From Anaeromicrobium sediminis (lineage in GTDB: Bacteria > Bacillota > Clostridia > Peptostreptococcales > Thermotaleaceae), in assembly GCF_002270055.1 (NCBI RefSeq), contig NZ_NIBG01000001.1, forward strand, positions 62,001-126,000: 64,000 nucleotides of DNA, given 5' to 3'. The position numbers and the translations under genes are program-made. The stretch's first letter is position 1, and the number at the start of each line of letters is the position of its first letter. This document shows positions 8,652-18,722 of the stretch, piece after piece. The notes under the pieces were generated by a model, which was given only the letters and a program-made list of their open reading frames with translations, was not told the origin of the DNA and ran no database searches.

Positions 8652-9644
8652 TTGCGAATATTATTTCAAATAAGAAAGGACTATGAGAAAAATTCAGCTG
8701 GTGATACAGTAATATTGAAAAATATGGTCGAAGGTCTGAGGAAATTAAATGTTTCTGTGGATGTATATAATGATCATAGGATTTCAGTGAAAAAATATGA
8801 TGTGGTCCATATTTTTAATACTATAAGGATTTATGAAAGTTACAAATTTTTTAAAAATGCTCAAAATGGTGGCAAAAGGATCGTTATAAGTCCCATATAT
8901 TGGAACTTAAAAGATTTTTATAAAAATAGTAATAATATGGAATTAGTTAAGATATGGGACAAAAATGAAAGTAAAAGAAAAGAAATGTTAGATGAATGTG
9001 ACGTCATACTAGCTCATGCTCAAGGTGAATTAGATGAAATAGAAAAATTTTATGGAAAAAAAACAAATTATAAAATACTTCCCTATGGGGTGGATAGGAA
9101 GTTTATAAATGGGAAAAAAAATTATTTGTTAAGTAAATACAATATAGATAATTATATATTGTGTGTTGGCAGAATTCATAGACAGAAAAATCAAATTTCT
9201 CTGTTAGAAGCCTTAAAAAAAGAAACAATTCCAATAGTTATAGCAGGGAATATTAATGATGAAGAATATTTAAAAACATGTCTTAAAATAAGAAAGAAAA
9301 ATGTATTTGTGCTCAATGGAAAAAATAAATACGATTTGCCTTCTTTATACAAGAGTGCTAAGGTTCATGCTCTTCCAAGCTTTTTTGAATATCCAGGATT
9401 AGCTAGCATGGAAGCAGGCCTAGGGGGCTGCAATGTGGTAACCACTCAAATAGGAACCACAAAAGAAATATTTAAGGATTATGCAAAATATTGTAATCCC
9501 AATGATGTAAATTCCATAAGAGAAAATATTATGGAAGCTTTTTGGGAAGAAAGAGATAGTAAATTAAGAGAATACATATATGAAAACAACAACTGGGAAA
9601 AAATTTGCCTGAAACTAAAAAACATATATGAATCTTTAATATAA
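8652..9644 (+). CDS. GT4-family glycosyltransferase
   Basis: A 330-residue GT-B fold glycosyltransferase. The C-terminal domain shows the group 1/GT4 features: YILCVGRIHRQKNQ at about 167-180, a donor-site motif FFEYPGLASMEAG (an E-x7-E variant) and a following GTTKEIF. The N-terminal domain starts MRILFQIRKD. The start is TTG 8652 with RBS AAGGAGGA. No membrane segment is visible, so it acts in the cytoplasm, most likely on a spore-surface or cell-surface glycan. It lies between coat-like gene 2 and the CDP-sugar genes. A terminator follows. Donor and acceptor are unknown. Confidence 0.85.
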   Translation: MRILFQIRKDYEKNSAGDTVILKNMVEGLRKLNVSVDVYNDHRISVKKYDVVHIFNTIRIYESYKFFKNAQNGGKRIVISPIYWNLKDFYKNSNNMELVKIWDKNESKRKEMLDECDVILAHAQGELDEIEKFYGKKTNYKILPYGVDRKFINGKKNYLLSKYNIDNYILCVGRIHRQKNQISLLEALKKETIPIVIAGNINDEEYLKTCLKIRKKNVFVLNGKNKYDLPSLYKSAKVHALPSFFEYPGLASMEAGLGGCNVVTTQIGTTKEIFKDYAKYCNPNDVNSIRENIMEAFWEERDSKLREYIYENNNWEKICLKLKNIYESLI

Positions 9645-9653
9645 AATAATAGA

Positions 9654-9687
9654 AAATGTTTAGGCACAAGGCCTAGACATTTTTTTC
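9654..9687 (+). terminator. Terminator after the glycosyltransferase gene
   Basis: AAATGTTTAGGC and GCCTAGACATTT form a stem with an ACAAG loop, followed by a T run. Confidence 0.8.
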
Positions 9688-9781
9688 ATTAATCATAATT
9701 CAATAGTAACAAAGGAAGTTAAACTTAAAAATTTAAAGTGAAGAATAATTTAGATAGGGTTAGCTCTCAAGGAGGGAAAGT

Positions 9782-10549
9782 ATGAAAGTAGTAATTCTAT
9801 GCGGTGGAAAAGGTGTAAGAATGAAAAAAATTACAGAGGATATACCAAAGCCAATGGCCCCTATAGGTGATAGGCCAATTCTTTGGCATATTATGAAGAA
9901 TTATATGCATTATGGTTTTAATGATTTTATTTTGCTATTAGGATATAAAGGAGATAAAATTAAGGAATATTTTTTAGACTATAAGTGGAGGAATTCAGAT
10001 TTTATTTTAGATACTAGATATGGAGAAAAAAAAGTAAATTATATAAATGGAGGTGAAAAATGGAGAATAACTTTTATAGATACAGGCCTTCATACTATGA
10101 CAGGAGGGCGAGTTAAACAAATTAAAAAGTATATAAAGAATACTTTTTTTCTAACATATGGAGATGGCTTATCAGACATAAATATAAAAAAACTTTTAGA
10201 TTACCACAAAGAAAGGGGCAAAATTGGAACGGTTACAGGTGTAAATAGAAACAGTCAATACGGCATATTGGATGTAGAAAAGGGGATGGTGAAAGAATTT
10301 AAAGAGAAACCCAATAATAAGGAGATAATAAATGGTGGATTCTTTGTTTTTGAACCGGAATTTTTTTCATACATAGAAGATGAAGAAAAATCCATATTAG
10401 AAAGAAAACCTTTAATGACTTTAGCTACTCAAAATGAATTAGCAGTTTATGAACACAAGGGATTTTGGATGGCCATGGATACGTACAAGGATGTATTAGA
10501 AGTGAATAAAATGTGGAATGAGAAAAGAGCAAAGTGGAAGGTGTGGTAA
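9782..10549 (+). CDS. rfbF: Glucose-1-phosphate cytidylyltransferase (RfbF-like)
   Basis: Makes CDP-glucose from CTP and glucose-1-phosphate, the entry step to CDP-linked deoxysugars. At 255 residues it matches RfbF length. The nucleotidyltransferase signature reads LCGGKGVRMKKITEDIPKPM at residues 6-25. Downstream YGDGLSDI holds the metal-binding aspartate and INGGFFVFEPEF the sugar-binding strand. The RBS AAGGAGGG precedes ATG 9782. The next gene, a dehydratase, starts 3 bp after its stop, as in rfbFG operons. The glucose specificity rests on similarity to RfbF. Confidence 0.87.
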   Translation: MKVVILCGGKGVRMKKITEDIPKPMAPIGDRPILWHIMKNYMHYGFNDFILLLGYKGDKIKEYFLDYKWRNSDFILDTRYGEKKVNYINGGEKWRITFIDTGLHTMTGGRVKQIKKYIKNTFFLTYGDGLSDINIKKLLDYHKERGKIGTVTGVNRNSQYGILDVEKGMVKEFKEKPNNKEIINGGFFVFEPEFFSYIEDEEKSILERKPLMTLATQNELAVYEHKGFWMAMDTYKDVLEVNKMWNEKRAKWKVW

Positions 10550-10552
10550 ATT

Positions 10553-11521
10553 GTGGGTAAAGATTTCTGGAAAAATAAGAATGTTTTCATAACCGGAGCT
10601 ACTGGTTTTTTAGGAAATCATTTATGGAAAAGACTGGTCAATGAAGGTGCTAATGTAACCATATTAGTTAGAGATAAATTAAAAGGTATAAATATATGTG
10701 AATATAAGGATGTAAATATTGTTTATGGAAAAATAGAAGATGTAAAACTAATAGAAAGAATATTAGGAGAATATGAAATAGATACTATATTTCACTTAGC
10801 TGCACAGGCTATTGTAGGAGTGGCTAATAGAAATCCTATATCAACCTTTGAAAGCAATATACTAGGAACGTGGAATATATTAGAAAGTGCCAGAAGGACT
10901 TCCCTAATAAAAAGAGTAGTAGTGGCATCTAGCGATAAGGCCTATGGACAACAAGAACGATTGCCCTATGATGAAAACATGTGCCTTAAGGGGAAACATC
11001 CTTATGATGTGTCAAAAACTTGTGCTGACCTAATAAGTCAGTCTTATTATTACACATATAATTTACCCGTTTGTATAACAAGATGTGGCAATTTATATGG
11101 AGAGGGAGATTTTAATTTTAATAGAATAATTCCTCAAACCATTAGGTCTATATACTATAATGAATCTCCAATTATTAGAAGTGATGGAACTTTTGTTCGA
11201 GACTACTTTTATGTTCAAGATGCAGTTGAAGCATATCTTTTGTTAGCTAAGAAGATGGATGATAAGTCTATATGGGGAGAAGCCTTTAATTTTAGCAATG
11301 AAATACAATTAAATGTATTCGAATTAGTGAGTAAAATATTAAAAATTATGAATAGTGACTTAAAACCCATCATACTGAACAAGGGAAAAAATGAAATAAA
11401 GCACCAATATTTATCTGCAAATAAGGCTAAAAAACTATTAAAATGGAGTCACATCTATAGTATGGACGAAGGATTAAGGCGAACTGTAAAATGGTATGCT
11501 GAGTATTTGAGCAAATTATAA
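10553..11521 (+). CDS. rfbG: NAD-dependent sugar dehydratase/epimerase, probably CDP-glucose 4,6-dehydratase
   Basis: A 322-residue extended short-chain dehydrogenase/reductase. The nucleotide-binding motif is [13 protein letters not shown] at about 13-25, the catalytic pair is YDVSK with a preceding SSDKAYG, and the LAAQA strand is present. Pairing with the cytidylyltransferase immediately upstream (3-bp gap) points to CDP-glucose 4,6-dehydratase, although GDP-mannose dehydratase-like enzymes look similar. The start is GTG 10553 with AAGGTGTGG just upstream. No further deoxysugar gene follows, so the final sugar is undefined. Confidence 0.8.
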   Translation: MGKDFWKNKNVFITGATGFLGNHLWKRLVNEGANVTILVRDKLKGINICEYKDVNIVYGKIEDVKLIERILGEYEIDTIFHLAAQAIVGVANRNPISTFESNILGTWNILESARRTSLIKRVVVASSDKAYGQQERLPYDENMCLKGKHPYDVSKTCADLISQSYYYTYNLPVCITRCGNLYGEGDFNFNRIIPQTIRSIYYNESPIIRSDGTFVRDYFYVQDAVEAYLLLAKKMDDKSIWGEAFNFSNEIQLNVFELVSKILKIMNSDLKPIILNKGKNEIKHQYLSANKAKKLLKWSHIYSMDEGLRRTVKWYAEYLSKL

Positions 11522-11583
11522 TAATTAAAAGAGTAGTTCATTAAGGGAGAAGATATAATAGAAATCTTTATTAGTATAAGTTG

Positions 11584-11614
11584 AAAAAACTTTAGGATGT
11601 CCTAAAGTTTTTTT
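11584..11614 (+). terminator. Terminator after the CDP-sugar genes
   Basis: AACTTTAGGA and TCCTAAAGTT form a perfect stem with a two-base TG loop followed by seven T, closing the accessory region. Confidence 0.85.
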
Positions 11615-11672
11615 GTTTAAAGAAGTTATTCATATTAGAATTAATTTTATAAAAAAATAATTTTTGTGAATG

Positions 11673-11701
11673 TTGACATATTTAGTAGGGTATAATATAC
11701 T
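11673..11701 (+). promoter_or_regulatory. Sigma-A promoter of the isc genes
   Basis: TTGACA (11673-11678), a 17-bp spacer and TATACT (11696-11701). IscR usually represses its own promoter in other bacteria, but I cannot pick out an operator with confidence. Confidence 0.75.
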
Positions 11702-11750
11702 TAGATATGAATTCAGAGTAATTTACTTAGGATTTAGAGGGAGTGGTTAA

Positions 11751-12206
11751 ATGAAATTATCGACTAAGGGAAGATATGGAGTAAAAGCTATGTTCGAGCT
11801 AGCTCTTGCCCATGGAAATGGTCCAACGTCTTTAAATATAATTGCCGAAAAGCAAAACCTTTCCATTCATTATTTAGAACAGTTATTTTCTAGTTTAAGA
11901 AAGGCTGAGCTAGTTAGAAGTATCCGTGGAGCACAAGGGGGATATATACTAGCTAGAAATCCAGAAGAAATAACTGTAGGAGAGATTATTCGTACTTTAG
12001 AAGGACCACTGGCACCATCTGATTGTGTTATAGAAAATGAAGATAAAGGTCATGATTGTAACAGAGCTGGTTGCTGCGTTACAAGAACAGTATGGAAAAA
12101 AATTTGGGATAGTATTAATGATGTAGTAGATAATATTACATTACAAGATATGATTGATGATCATGATAAAATGACTTCTGAGGAAGGATATATGTATTAT
12201 ATATAG
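11751..12206 (+). CDS. iscR: Rrf2-family Fe-S regulator IscR
   Basis: A 151-residue Rrf2 regulator. It begins MKLSTKGRYGVKAMFELA, the family's winged-helix N-terminus, with the recognition helix around residues 30-55. The Fe-S-binding cysteines lie in a segment with CVIENEDK and CNRAGCC near 92-109, with a second pair close by. It heads iscS-iscU and so most likely tunes cluster assembly by sensing Fe-S supply. The RBS is AGAGGGAGTGG before ATG 11751. Some clostridial homologues are annotated as CymR; the Cys cluster and neighbours favour IscR. Confidence 0.9.
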   Translation: MKLSTKGRYGVKAMFELALAHGNGPTSLNIIAEKQNLSIHYLEQLFSSLRKAELVRSIRGAQGGYILARNPEEITVGEIIRTLEGPLAPSDCVIENEDKGHDCNRAGCCVTRTVWKKIWDSINDVVDNITLQDMIDDHDKMTSEEGYMYYI

Positions 12207-12222
12207 CTAGGGGGCTGATGAA

Positions 12223-13407
12223 ATGAACAAGAGAATTTACTTAGATTATGCTGCCACAACACCAGTTAAAGAAGAAGTTTTTCAGGCTATGAAGCCTTAT
12301 TTTACAGAAGCTTTTGGGAATCCATCTAGTGTGTATTCTTATGGTAGAGAAGGAAAACAAGCCATTGATACAGCTAGAAAACAGGTAGCTAAAGCTATTG
12401 GATCTAAAACTGATGAAATATTTTTCACAGGGGGAGGTTCAGAAGCTGACAACTGGGCAATAAAAGGGATTGCATATGCTAATAAAAACAAGGGGAAACA
12501 CATAATAACAAGTAATATTGAGCATCATGCAGTATTACATACTTGTGAGTATCTAGAAAAAGAAGGATTTAAAGTAACTTATCTAGAGGTGGATGAGTAT
12601 GGACAAATAAGAATAGAAGATTTAAAGAAAGCTATAACAGATGAAACTATTCTTATAACTATTATGTTTGCAAATAATGAAGTTGGAACTATACAACATA
12701 TTAAAGAAATTGGGGAAATTGCTAGGGAACACAAAATATATTTCCATACGGATGCAGTACAAGCTCTTGGAAATGTAAAAATAGATGTAAATGAATTAAA
12801 TATAGATCTACTTAGTGTATCTGCTCATAAGGTATATGGTCCAAAGGGCGTGGGAGCCTTATATGTAAGAAAAGGTATAAAGTTATTCTCTTTCATACAT
12901 GGTGGAGCTCAAGAGAGAAGAAGAAGAGCAGGTACTGAAAATGTTGCAGGTATTGTGGGCTTTGGAAAAGCTGCTGAAATGGCTACTGAAAATTTAGAAG
13001 AACATGTGTCTAAGATTAAGAAGTTAAGAGACAAGTTAATAGATGGGATAAATGAAAGAATAAAATATGTAAGACTTAATGGTCATCCTACAGATAGACT
13101 ACCTGGAAATGTGAATTTCGTATTTGAGTTTATAGAGGGAGAATCTTTATTACTAAGTCTAGATTTAATTGGCGTGGCTGGTTCAAGTGGTTCTGCTTGT
13201 ACATCTGGATCTTTAGACCCATCACATGTATTAATGGCACTTGGGTTACCTCATGAAATAGCACATGGTTCACTTAGATTAACTATAGGTGATTTTACTA
13301 CTGAAGAAGATATTGACTATGTTTTAGAAAATTTACCTAAGATAGTAGACAGATTAAGAATGATGTCACCATTATATGAAGAAGTTTTAAAGGGAGGACA
13401 AAAGTAA
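12223..13407 (+). CDS. iscS: Cysteine desulfurase
   Basis: PLP enzyme that takes sulfur from cysteine to build Fe-S clusters and thiolated tRNA. At 394 residues it is NifS/IscS length. The PLP lysine is K203 in SAHKVYGPKG, and the persulfide-carrying cysteine is C326 in GSACTSGSLDPSHVL on the mobile loop. It begins 16 bp after iscR and its stop codon overlaps the iscU start by one base, so the genes are translationally coupled. The nearby mnmA needs the same sulfur donor. Confidence 0.96.
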   Translation: MNKRIYLDYAATTPVKEEVFQAMKPYFTEAFGNPSSVYSYGREGKQAIDTARKQVAKAIGSKTDEIFFTGGGSEADNWAIKGIAYANKNKGKHIITSNIEHHAVLHTCEYLEKEGFKVTYLEVDEYGQIRIEDLKKAITDETILITIMFANNEVGTIQHIKEIGEIAREHKIYFHTDAVQALGNVKIDVNELNIDLLSVSAHKVYGPKGVGALYVRKGIKLFSFIHGGAQERRRRAGTENVAGIVGFGKAAEMATENLEEHVSKIKKLRDKLIDGINERIKYVRLNGHPTDRLPGNVNFVFEFIEGESLLLSLDLIGVAGSSGSACTSGSLDPSHVLMALGLPHEIAHGSLRLTIGDFTTEEDIDYVLENLPKIVDRLRMMSPLYEEVLKGGQK

Positions 13408-13844
13408 TGTATACAGAAAAGGTTATGGATCATTTTATGAATCCTAGAAATGTGGGAGAAATAGATAATGCCTCTGGAGTAGGACAAGTTGGAAATGCCA
13501 AATGTGGAGATATAATGAAAATTTATTTAGATGTTAAAGATGGTATTATTGAAGATGTTAAGTTTAAAACTTTTGGGTGTGGATCTGCCATAGCTAGTTC
13601 AAGTGTGGCTACAGAAATGATTAAGGGTAAAACTTTAGAGGAAGCTTTAAAACTTACAAACAGACAGGTTGTAAGTGCGTTAGACGGTCTTCCAGCACCT
13701 AAAATACACTGTTCTGTATTGGCAGAACAAGCTATAAAAAGTGCCATATTGGATTATGCTCAAAAAAATGGGTTACAATTTGATGAATTAAAAGATTTTA
13801 ATCCAGATGAAGACCATCATGATCATGGTCATGACCATGAGTAA
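13407..13844 (+). CDS. iscU: Fe-S cluster scaffold IscU/NifU-like
   Basis: A 145-residue scaffold on which IscS-derived sulfur and iron form clusters. The three cluster cysteines are visible in GNAKCGD, TFGCGSAIA and IHCSVLAE, with the conserved aspartate after the first. The tail is unusually histidine-rich (DEDHHDHGHDHE), which could bind metal. ATG 13407 overlaps the iscS stop codon. A terminator follows. Confidence 0.95.
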   Translation: MYTEKVMDHFMNPRNVGEIDNASGVGQVGNAKCGDIMKIYLDVKDGIIEDVKFKTFGCGSAIASSSVATEMIKGKTLEEALKLTNRQVVSALDGLPAPKIHCSVLAEQAIKSAILDYAQKNGLQFDELKDFNPDEDHHDHGHDHE

Positions 13845-13869
13845 AAATTAATACTAAGTTATAGAAATT

Positions 13870-13901
13870 AAAGCTCAGGATTTTCTGAGCTTTTAATTTT
13901 T
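13870..13901 (+). terminator. Terminator of the isc operon
   Basis: AAAGCTCAG and CTGAGCTTT form a perfect stem with a 6-nt loop, followed by TAATTTTT. Confidence 0.85.
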
Positions 13902-13962
13902 ATTGTATATGTTAGAATAATATAGAAAAGAGAGATAAAACTAAAAGTAGTAGGTGATTAAG

Positions 13963-15063
13963 ATGGAAAGTTTAGATAAGAAAAGAGTTGTAATAGGAAT
14001 GAGCGGTGGTGTAGATAGTTCTGTAGCAGCATACCTATTAAAAAAACAAGGATACGATGTAATTGGAATAATGATGAATGTATGGCCAGAAAAAGGTGAA
14101 GATTTTCAAGAAAAGGAAGGTGGATGTTGTGGTTTATCAGCCGTTGATGACGCAAGAAGGGTTGCAAATAAATTAGATATTCCCTTTTATGTTGTGAATT
14201 TTAAAGAGGCCTTTGAGAAAAAAGTGATAGATTATTTTGTGGATGAATATATGAATGGAAGAACACCAAATCCATGTATTGCATGTAATAAATATTTGAA
14301 ATTTGAGGAACTACTAAAAAAAGCCCATCAATTAGGAGCATACTATGTGGCCACAGGCCATTATGCTAAAATACAATATGATGAAACAATAGATAAATCC
14401 ATAATTAGAAAATCTAATTCCATTAAAAAGGATCAAACTTATGCATTATATAATTTAACTCAAAATCAAGTTAGACATATATTAATGCCATTAGGAGAAT
14501 TTTCTTCAAAGGAAGAAGTAAGAAAAATAGCAATGGATTTAGGACTAGATACGGCTGCAAAGCCTGATAGTCAAGAAATATGCTTTGTTGAAGATGACAA
14601 TTATGGCAGGTTTATAGAAGAAGAACGTGGAGAAGAAATTAAAAAAGGAAAATTCGTAGATATAGATGGAAATATATTAGGAGAACACAAGGGAATTGTA
14701 CATTATACTATAGGCCAAAGAAAGGGCCTTGGAATCGCATTGGGAAAACCAACTTACGTAGTTAGAATAGATCCAATTAAAAATGAAGTGGTACTAGGAG
14801 ATAATAAAGATGTATTCAATATGGGTTTAATAGCAGAAAATGTAAATTTTATACATTTAGGTAAATTTGTAGATGGCTTAGAAGTTGAATGTCAAATAAG
14901 ATATAATTCTAAGCCATCTAAAGCTAAATTATATCATTATAGTAATGGCCTTATAAAAGTTTTATTTGAAGAAGGCCAAAGAGCTATAACACCAGGTCAA
15001 GCAGTGGTATTTTATGATGGTGATTTATTATTAGGTGGAGGAACTATAACTAAAGCTATATAA
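13963..15063 (+). CDS. mnmA: tRNA 2-thiouridylase MnmA
   Basis: Installs the 2-thio group on uridine-34 of tRNA-Lys, -Glu and -Gln, using sulfur passed from a cysteine desulfurase. The PP-loop ATP-binding motif is [10 protein letters not shown] near residue 10. The catalytic cysteines fit C108 (in [12 protein letters not shown]) and C207 (in [10 protein letters not shown]). Length is 366 residues, as usual. I chose ATG 13963 over the GTG nine bases upstream because AGGTGA lies at 13953-13958. Its position after iscS-iscU makes functional sense. Confidence 0.96.
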   Translation: MESLDKKRVVIGMSGGVDSSVAAYLLKKQGYDVIGIMMNVWPEKGEDFQEKEGGCCGLSAVDDARRVANKLDIPFYVVNFKEAFEKKVIDYFVDEYMNGRTPNPCIACNKYLKFEELLKKAHQLGAYYVATGHYAKIQYDETIDKSIIRKSNSIKKDQTYALYNLTQNQVRHILMPLGEFSSKEEVRKIAMDLGLDTAAKPDSQEICFVEDDNYGRFIEEERGEEIKKGKFVDIDGNILGEHKGIVHYTIGQRKGLGIALGKPTYVVRIDPIKNEVVLGDNKDVFNMGLIAENVNFIHLGKFVDGLEVECQIRYNSKPSKAKLYHYSNGLIKVLFEEGQRAITPGQAVVFYDGDLLLGGGTITKAI

Positions 15064-15166
15064 TTTATCAAATATTTTCTAGTGTACTTATTGAATTTTT
15101 TAAATTTTAAAGTGGAAAAATAATAATACTATATAAAAAATTTAAATTATAAAAAGGAGTATAACT

Positions 15167-15361
15167 ATGAGAAATAAATTTATGTATGGAATTATTGCTG
15201 GTGGTATGATAGGAATGGCGACTAGTGCTTATATGAGTAATAGTATGAGTCCTCGCCAAAGAAGAAAGCTAATGAGAAGAGGACATAAATTAATGAGAAG
15301 AAGTCATAACGCAATTAACAAGGCAAATGACATGGTGGATGTGGTAAGAAATATTCTATAA
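15167..15361 (+). CDS. Small glycine-rich membrane protein (YrzQ/DUF3918-like)
   Basis: A 64-residue protein. An N-terminal hydrophobic segment, MYGIIAGGMIGMATSAYM, is rich in small residues. A basic stretch (PRQRRKLMRRGHKLMRRSH) and a short amphipathic end follow. Similar small proteins sit next to alaS in many Firmicutes. The RBS AAAAGGAG precedes ATG 15167. No function is known. Confidence 0.7.
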   Translation: MRNKFMYGIIAGGMIGMATSAYMSNSMSPRQRRKLMRRGHKLMRRSHNAINKANDMVDVVRNIL

Positions 15362-15370
15362 GAATATGCG

Positions 15371-15399
15371 TTGACAAATAGTTCTAATTTTTATATAAT
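15371..15399 (+). promoter_or_regulatory. Sigma-A promoter of the alaS T-box leader
   Basis: TTGACA (15371-15376), a 17-bp spacer and TATAAT (15394-15399), a full consensus match, placed directly before the T-box. Confidence 0.88.
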
Positions 15400-15417
15400 C
15401 TACTAAAGTTAAATTAA

Positions 15418-15672
15418 AAATGAGAAAAATACTATGAAAAAGAAGAGTACACTTTATTTCAATTCACAGAGAGGAGATTCTAGGCTGAGAAATCTCTATT
15501 CGGATAAGGTAGAAGCAACTTTGGAGTATTAACTTTGAAAATAACAGTAAAGGTTAACGATTGGCATACGTTATAATGCTCTTACTAAGAGATTACAGTA
15601 ACATGTAATAAGTAGGGTGGTACCGCGAGATACTCTCGTCCCTATCCCAGGGGATGAAAGTATCTTTTTTTT
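15418..15672 (+). promoter_or_regulatory. T-box leader specific for alanine tRNA
   Basis: The T-box sequence AAGTAGGGTGGTACCGCG is at 15610-15627. The variable base T in GGTGGT fits pairing with an A discriminator base, as in tRNA-Ala. Upstream, GAAGCAACTTTGG near 15510-15522 places GCA, an alanine codon, at the specifier position. Other stem I marks such as GGCTGAGA are present. The terminator stem pairs AGATACT (15628-15634) with AGTATCT (15659-15665) before a run of T. Uncharged tRNA-Ala would stabilise the antiterminator and switch on alaS. Confidence 0.93.
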
Positions 15673-15694
15673 GAAAAAAAAGGAGAGTGTGAAA

Positions 15695-18334
15695 ATGGAA
15701 AAAATGGGTTTAAATGAAATAAGAAAAAAATTCTTAGATTTCTTTGAAAGCAAAGATCATTATGCAAGGGAAAGTTATTCTTTAGTTCCTCAAGGGGATA
15801 AGAGTTTACTACTTATTAGTGCAGGAATGGCACCTTTAAAGAAATATTTCATGGGAGTAGAAACTCCTCCTAAAAATAGAATGGCTACATGCCAAAAATG
15901 TATAAGAACTGGAGATATTGAAAATGTAGGAAAGACTGCTCGTCATGCAACTTTCTTTGAAATGTTAGGAAATTTCTCTTTTGGAGATTATTTTAAGAGA
16001 GAATCCATAGCTTGGGGCTGGGAGTTTGTAACAAAACATTTAAACATGCCTGTAGAGAAATTATGGGTTAGTGTGTACTTAGATGATGATGAATCTTATG
16101 AAATATGGAATAAGGAAATTGGAGTACCTAAAGAGCAAATTGTAAGATTAGGAAAAGAAGATAACTTTTGGGAAATAGGAGTAGGCCCTTGTGGTCCATG
16201 TTCTGAAATTTATTATGATAGAGGAGAAAAGTATGGTTGTGACAATGTGGATTGTAAACCAGGTTGTGACTGTGATAGATATGTAGAATTTTGGAACCAC
16301 GTATTTACTCAATACAACAAGGATGAACAAGGAAATTATAATCCACTACCTAATCCTAACATAGATACGGGAATGGGTTTAGAGAGAGTAGCATGTATAA
16401 TGCAAGATGTGGATTCCATATTTGAAGTAGATACTATAAGGGCCATATTAGAAGCTGTATTAGATATAAGTAAAGCAGAATATGGCAAGGATGAAAAGAC
16501 TGATACTTCAATTAGAATAATAACAGACCATATTAGATCCGTATCATTTATGGTATGTGATGGAATAATGCCAAGTAATGAAGGTCGTGGCTATGTATTA
16601 AGAAGATTACTAAGACGTGCGGCTAGACATGGGAAGTTATTAGGAATCAAAGGAGCCTTCCTAAACGGCTTAGTTGATAAGGTAATAGAAGTTTCAAAGG
16701 TGGCATATGGTCAATTAGAGGAAAGAAAAGATTATATTAAAAAAGTAATATCCATAGAGGAAGAAAGATTCCAAGAAACTATAGATCAAGGCAGTGAAAT
16801 ATTAAAAGAATACATAGAAGAACTTAGAAAAGAAGAGAATAAAGTATTATCAGGAGAGAAAGCATTTAAACTATATGATACTTATGGATTCCCTCTTGAA
16901 CTAACTAAAGAAATATTAGAAGAAGAAGGTCTTGAAGTTAATGAAGAAAAATTTAAAGAAGAAATGGAACTTCAAAGGGAGAGAGCTAGATCTGCTAGAA
17001 CAGACAATAGTTTAGAAGCTTGGAAAGAAGATGTATTCTCTCAAATAGATGATAGTACTAATACTGACTTTGTAGGGTATAACAATTATGTAGTAGAAGG
17101 ACAGTTATTAAATATAGTAAAGGATAATGAGTTAGTAGATAAAGCTCAGGCTTCTGATAAAGTTACTCTAATATTAGATAAGACACCATTTTATCCAGAA
17201 GGTGGAGGTCAGCTAGGTGATAAGGGAACAATTGAGACTGATTCATGTAAAATAGAAATTTATGACTGTAAAAAAGGTAACAATGATTTAATTTTACATG
17301 TGGGAAAAATTATTGAAGGTTCAGTGAGTGAAAACGATAAAGTAATGGCTAAAATTAACATAGAGAACAGATTAAATTCTGCAAGAAATCATAGTGCTAC
17401 TCACTTACTACACAAGGCTCTAAAAGAAGTGTTAGGTAGCCATGTGGAACAATCTGGTTCGTTAGTATCTGCAGATAGACTTAGATTCGACTTCTCCCAT
17501 TTTACATCTTTAACTAAGGATGAAGTGGAAACTGTTGAAAGAATAGTTAATGAGAGAATACTAGATGGTCTAAAGGTAGAAACTGAAGAAATGTCCATAG
17601 AGGATGCAAGGAAAAAAGGTGCAACTGCCTTATTTGGAGAGAAATACGGAGAAAAAGTACGTGTAGTTTCAATGGATAAATACAGTATTGAATTATGTGG
17701 TGGGACCCACGTATCTAATGTAGGACAAATTGGATTATTTAAAATAGTAAGTGAAGGTGGAGTTGCAGCAGGAATCAGAAGAATAGAAGCAATAACTGGA
17801 TTTAGCGCATATGAGTATACAAAGCATAAAGAGGCACAATTAAATGAGATTGCAAAAATTACTAAGTCCAGCCAAAAGGATGTAAGTAAAAAAGTAGAAC
17901 AATTAGTAAATGAATTAAAATCCTATGAAAAGGAAATAAATGACTTAAAGAATAAATTAGCTTCTTCCTCTTTAGATGACATTATTAATAGTGTTGAGGA
18001 AATAGAAGGTATTAAAGTTATATCTAATAAAATTATGGGATTGGATATGAATTCATTAAGAACTATAGGAGATAAACTAAAGGATAAATTAGGATCTGGA
18101 CTAGTTGTATTAGCAACTGAAAATGAAGGTAAAGTAAGTTTTGTTGCTATGGCTACAAAGGACGCGGTGGATAAGGGTATACATGCAGGTAATGTTATTA
18201 AGACTATTGCCAAAATTGCTGGTGGCGGCGGTGGAGGAAGACCTAATATGGCTCAAGCTGGAGCTAAAGATCCATCCAAAATAGATGAGGCCCTAAATAA
18301 AGTTAAAGAAGTAGTAAAAGAACAAATAAAATAA
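15695..18334 (+). CDS. alaS: Alanyl-tRNA synthetase
   Basis: Charges tRNA-Ala. At 879 residues it is full length. Domains in order are a class II catalytic core ([17 protein letters not shown], then a Cys-rich [16 protein letters not shown] patch), a tRNA-binding middle, the editing domain with the zinc ligands HSATH and CGGTH, and a C-terminal DHHA1 domain with [17 protein letters not shown] 15695 is chosen because AGGAGAGTG lies at 15681-15689; frames further upstream fall in the T-box terminator. It is controlled by the alanine T-box and closed by a hairpin at 18358-18393. Confidence 0.98.
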   Translation: MEKMGLNEIRKKFLDFFESKDHYARESYSLVPQGDKSLLLISAGMAPLKKYFMGVETPPKNRMATCQKCIRTGDIENVGKTARHATFFEMLGNFSFGDYFKRESIAWGWEFVTKHLNMPVEKLWVSVYLDDDESYEIWNKEIGVPKEQIVRLGKEDNFWEIGVGPCGPCSEIYYDRGEKYGCDNVDCKPGCDCDRYVEFWNHVFTQYNKDEQGNYNPLPNPNIDTGMGLERVACIMQDVDSIFEVDTIRAILEAVLDISKAEYGKDEKTDTSIRIITDHIRSVSFMVCDGIMPSNEGRGYVLRRLLRRAARHGKLLGIKGAFLNGLVDKVIEVSKVAYGQLEERKDYIKKVISIEEERFQETIDQGSEILKEYIEELRKEENKVLSGEKAFKLYDTYGFPLELTKEILEEEGLEVNEEKFKEEMELQRERARSARTDNSLEAWKEDVFSQIDDSTNTDFVGYNNYVVEGQLLNIVKDNELVDKAQASDKVTLILDKTPFYPEGGGQLGDKGTIETDSCKIEIYDCKKGNNDLILHVGKIIEGSVSENDKVMAKINIENRLNSARNHSATHLLHKALKEVLGSHVEQSGSLVSADRLRFDFSHFTSLTKDEVETVERIVNERILDGLKVETEEMSIEDARKKGATALFGEKYGEKVRVVSMDKYSIELCGGTHVSNVGQIGLFKIVSEGGVAAGIRRIEAITGFSAYEYTKHKEAQLNEIAKITKSSQKDVSKKVEQLVNELKSYEKEINDLKNKLASSSLDDIINSVEEIEGIKVISNKIMGLDMNSLRTIGDKLKDKLGSGLVVLATENEGKVSFVAMATKDAVDKGIHAGNVIKTIAKIAGGGGGGRPNMAQAGAKDPSKIDEALNKVKEVVKEQIK

Positions 18335-18357
18335 AAAAATTCTTTCTGGATCAAAAA

Positions 18358-18393
18358 AAATTTTAGTGGGCTTAAAGTAGTCCACTAAAATTT
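18358..18393 (+). terminator. Hairpin terminator after alaS
   Basis: AAATTTTAGTGG (18358-18369) pairs with CCACTAAAATTT (18382-18393). The T tract after it is short, so termination may be partial and allow read-through into ireB. Confidence 0.6.
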
Positions 18394-18449
18394 ATATATG
18401 ATATAATATGGGTAAATGGACATATCCGATTATAAAAGGAGTGGTATAT

Positions 18450-18713
18450 GTGAGTGAAAATAACATGAACTATACAATGAAATTAGATGAGGTACAAAAG
18501 GAACAAATAAATGAGGCTGAGGAAATAATAAAAAGTGTGTACAAGGCTTTGAAGGAAAAAGGATACAATCCCATAAACCAATTAGTTGGATACATACTGT
18601 CTGGAGACCCAACTTATATTACTAGCCATAACAACGCTAGAAGTTTAATACGAAAATTAGAAAGAGATGAACTATTGGAAGAAATATTAAATACTTACCT
18701 AGAAAAGGAGTAG
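18450..18713 (+). CDS. ireB: IreB family regulatory protein (UPF0297)
   Basis: An 87-residue protein of the UPF0297/YrzL family. Its Enterococcus member IreB is a substrate of a Ser/Thr kinase and affects cephalosporin resistance. Features are the N-terminal TMKLDE segment with a candidate phospho-Thr, and the conserved [20 protein letters not shown] followed by [20 protein letters not shown] chose GTG 18450 (protein start MSENN) because AAAGGAGTGG lies just before it. The place between alaS and ruvX is conserved in Firmicutes. Confidence 0.9.
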   Translation: MSENNMNYTMKLDEVQKEQINEAEEIIKSVYKALKEKGYNPINQLVGYILSGDPTYITSHNNARSLIRKLERDELLEEILNTYLEKE

Positions 18714-18722
18714 AAATAGTAG

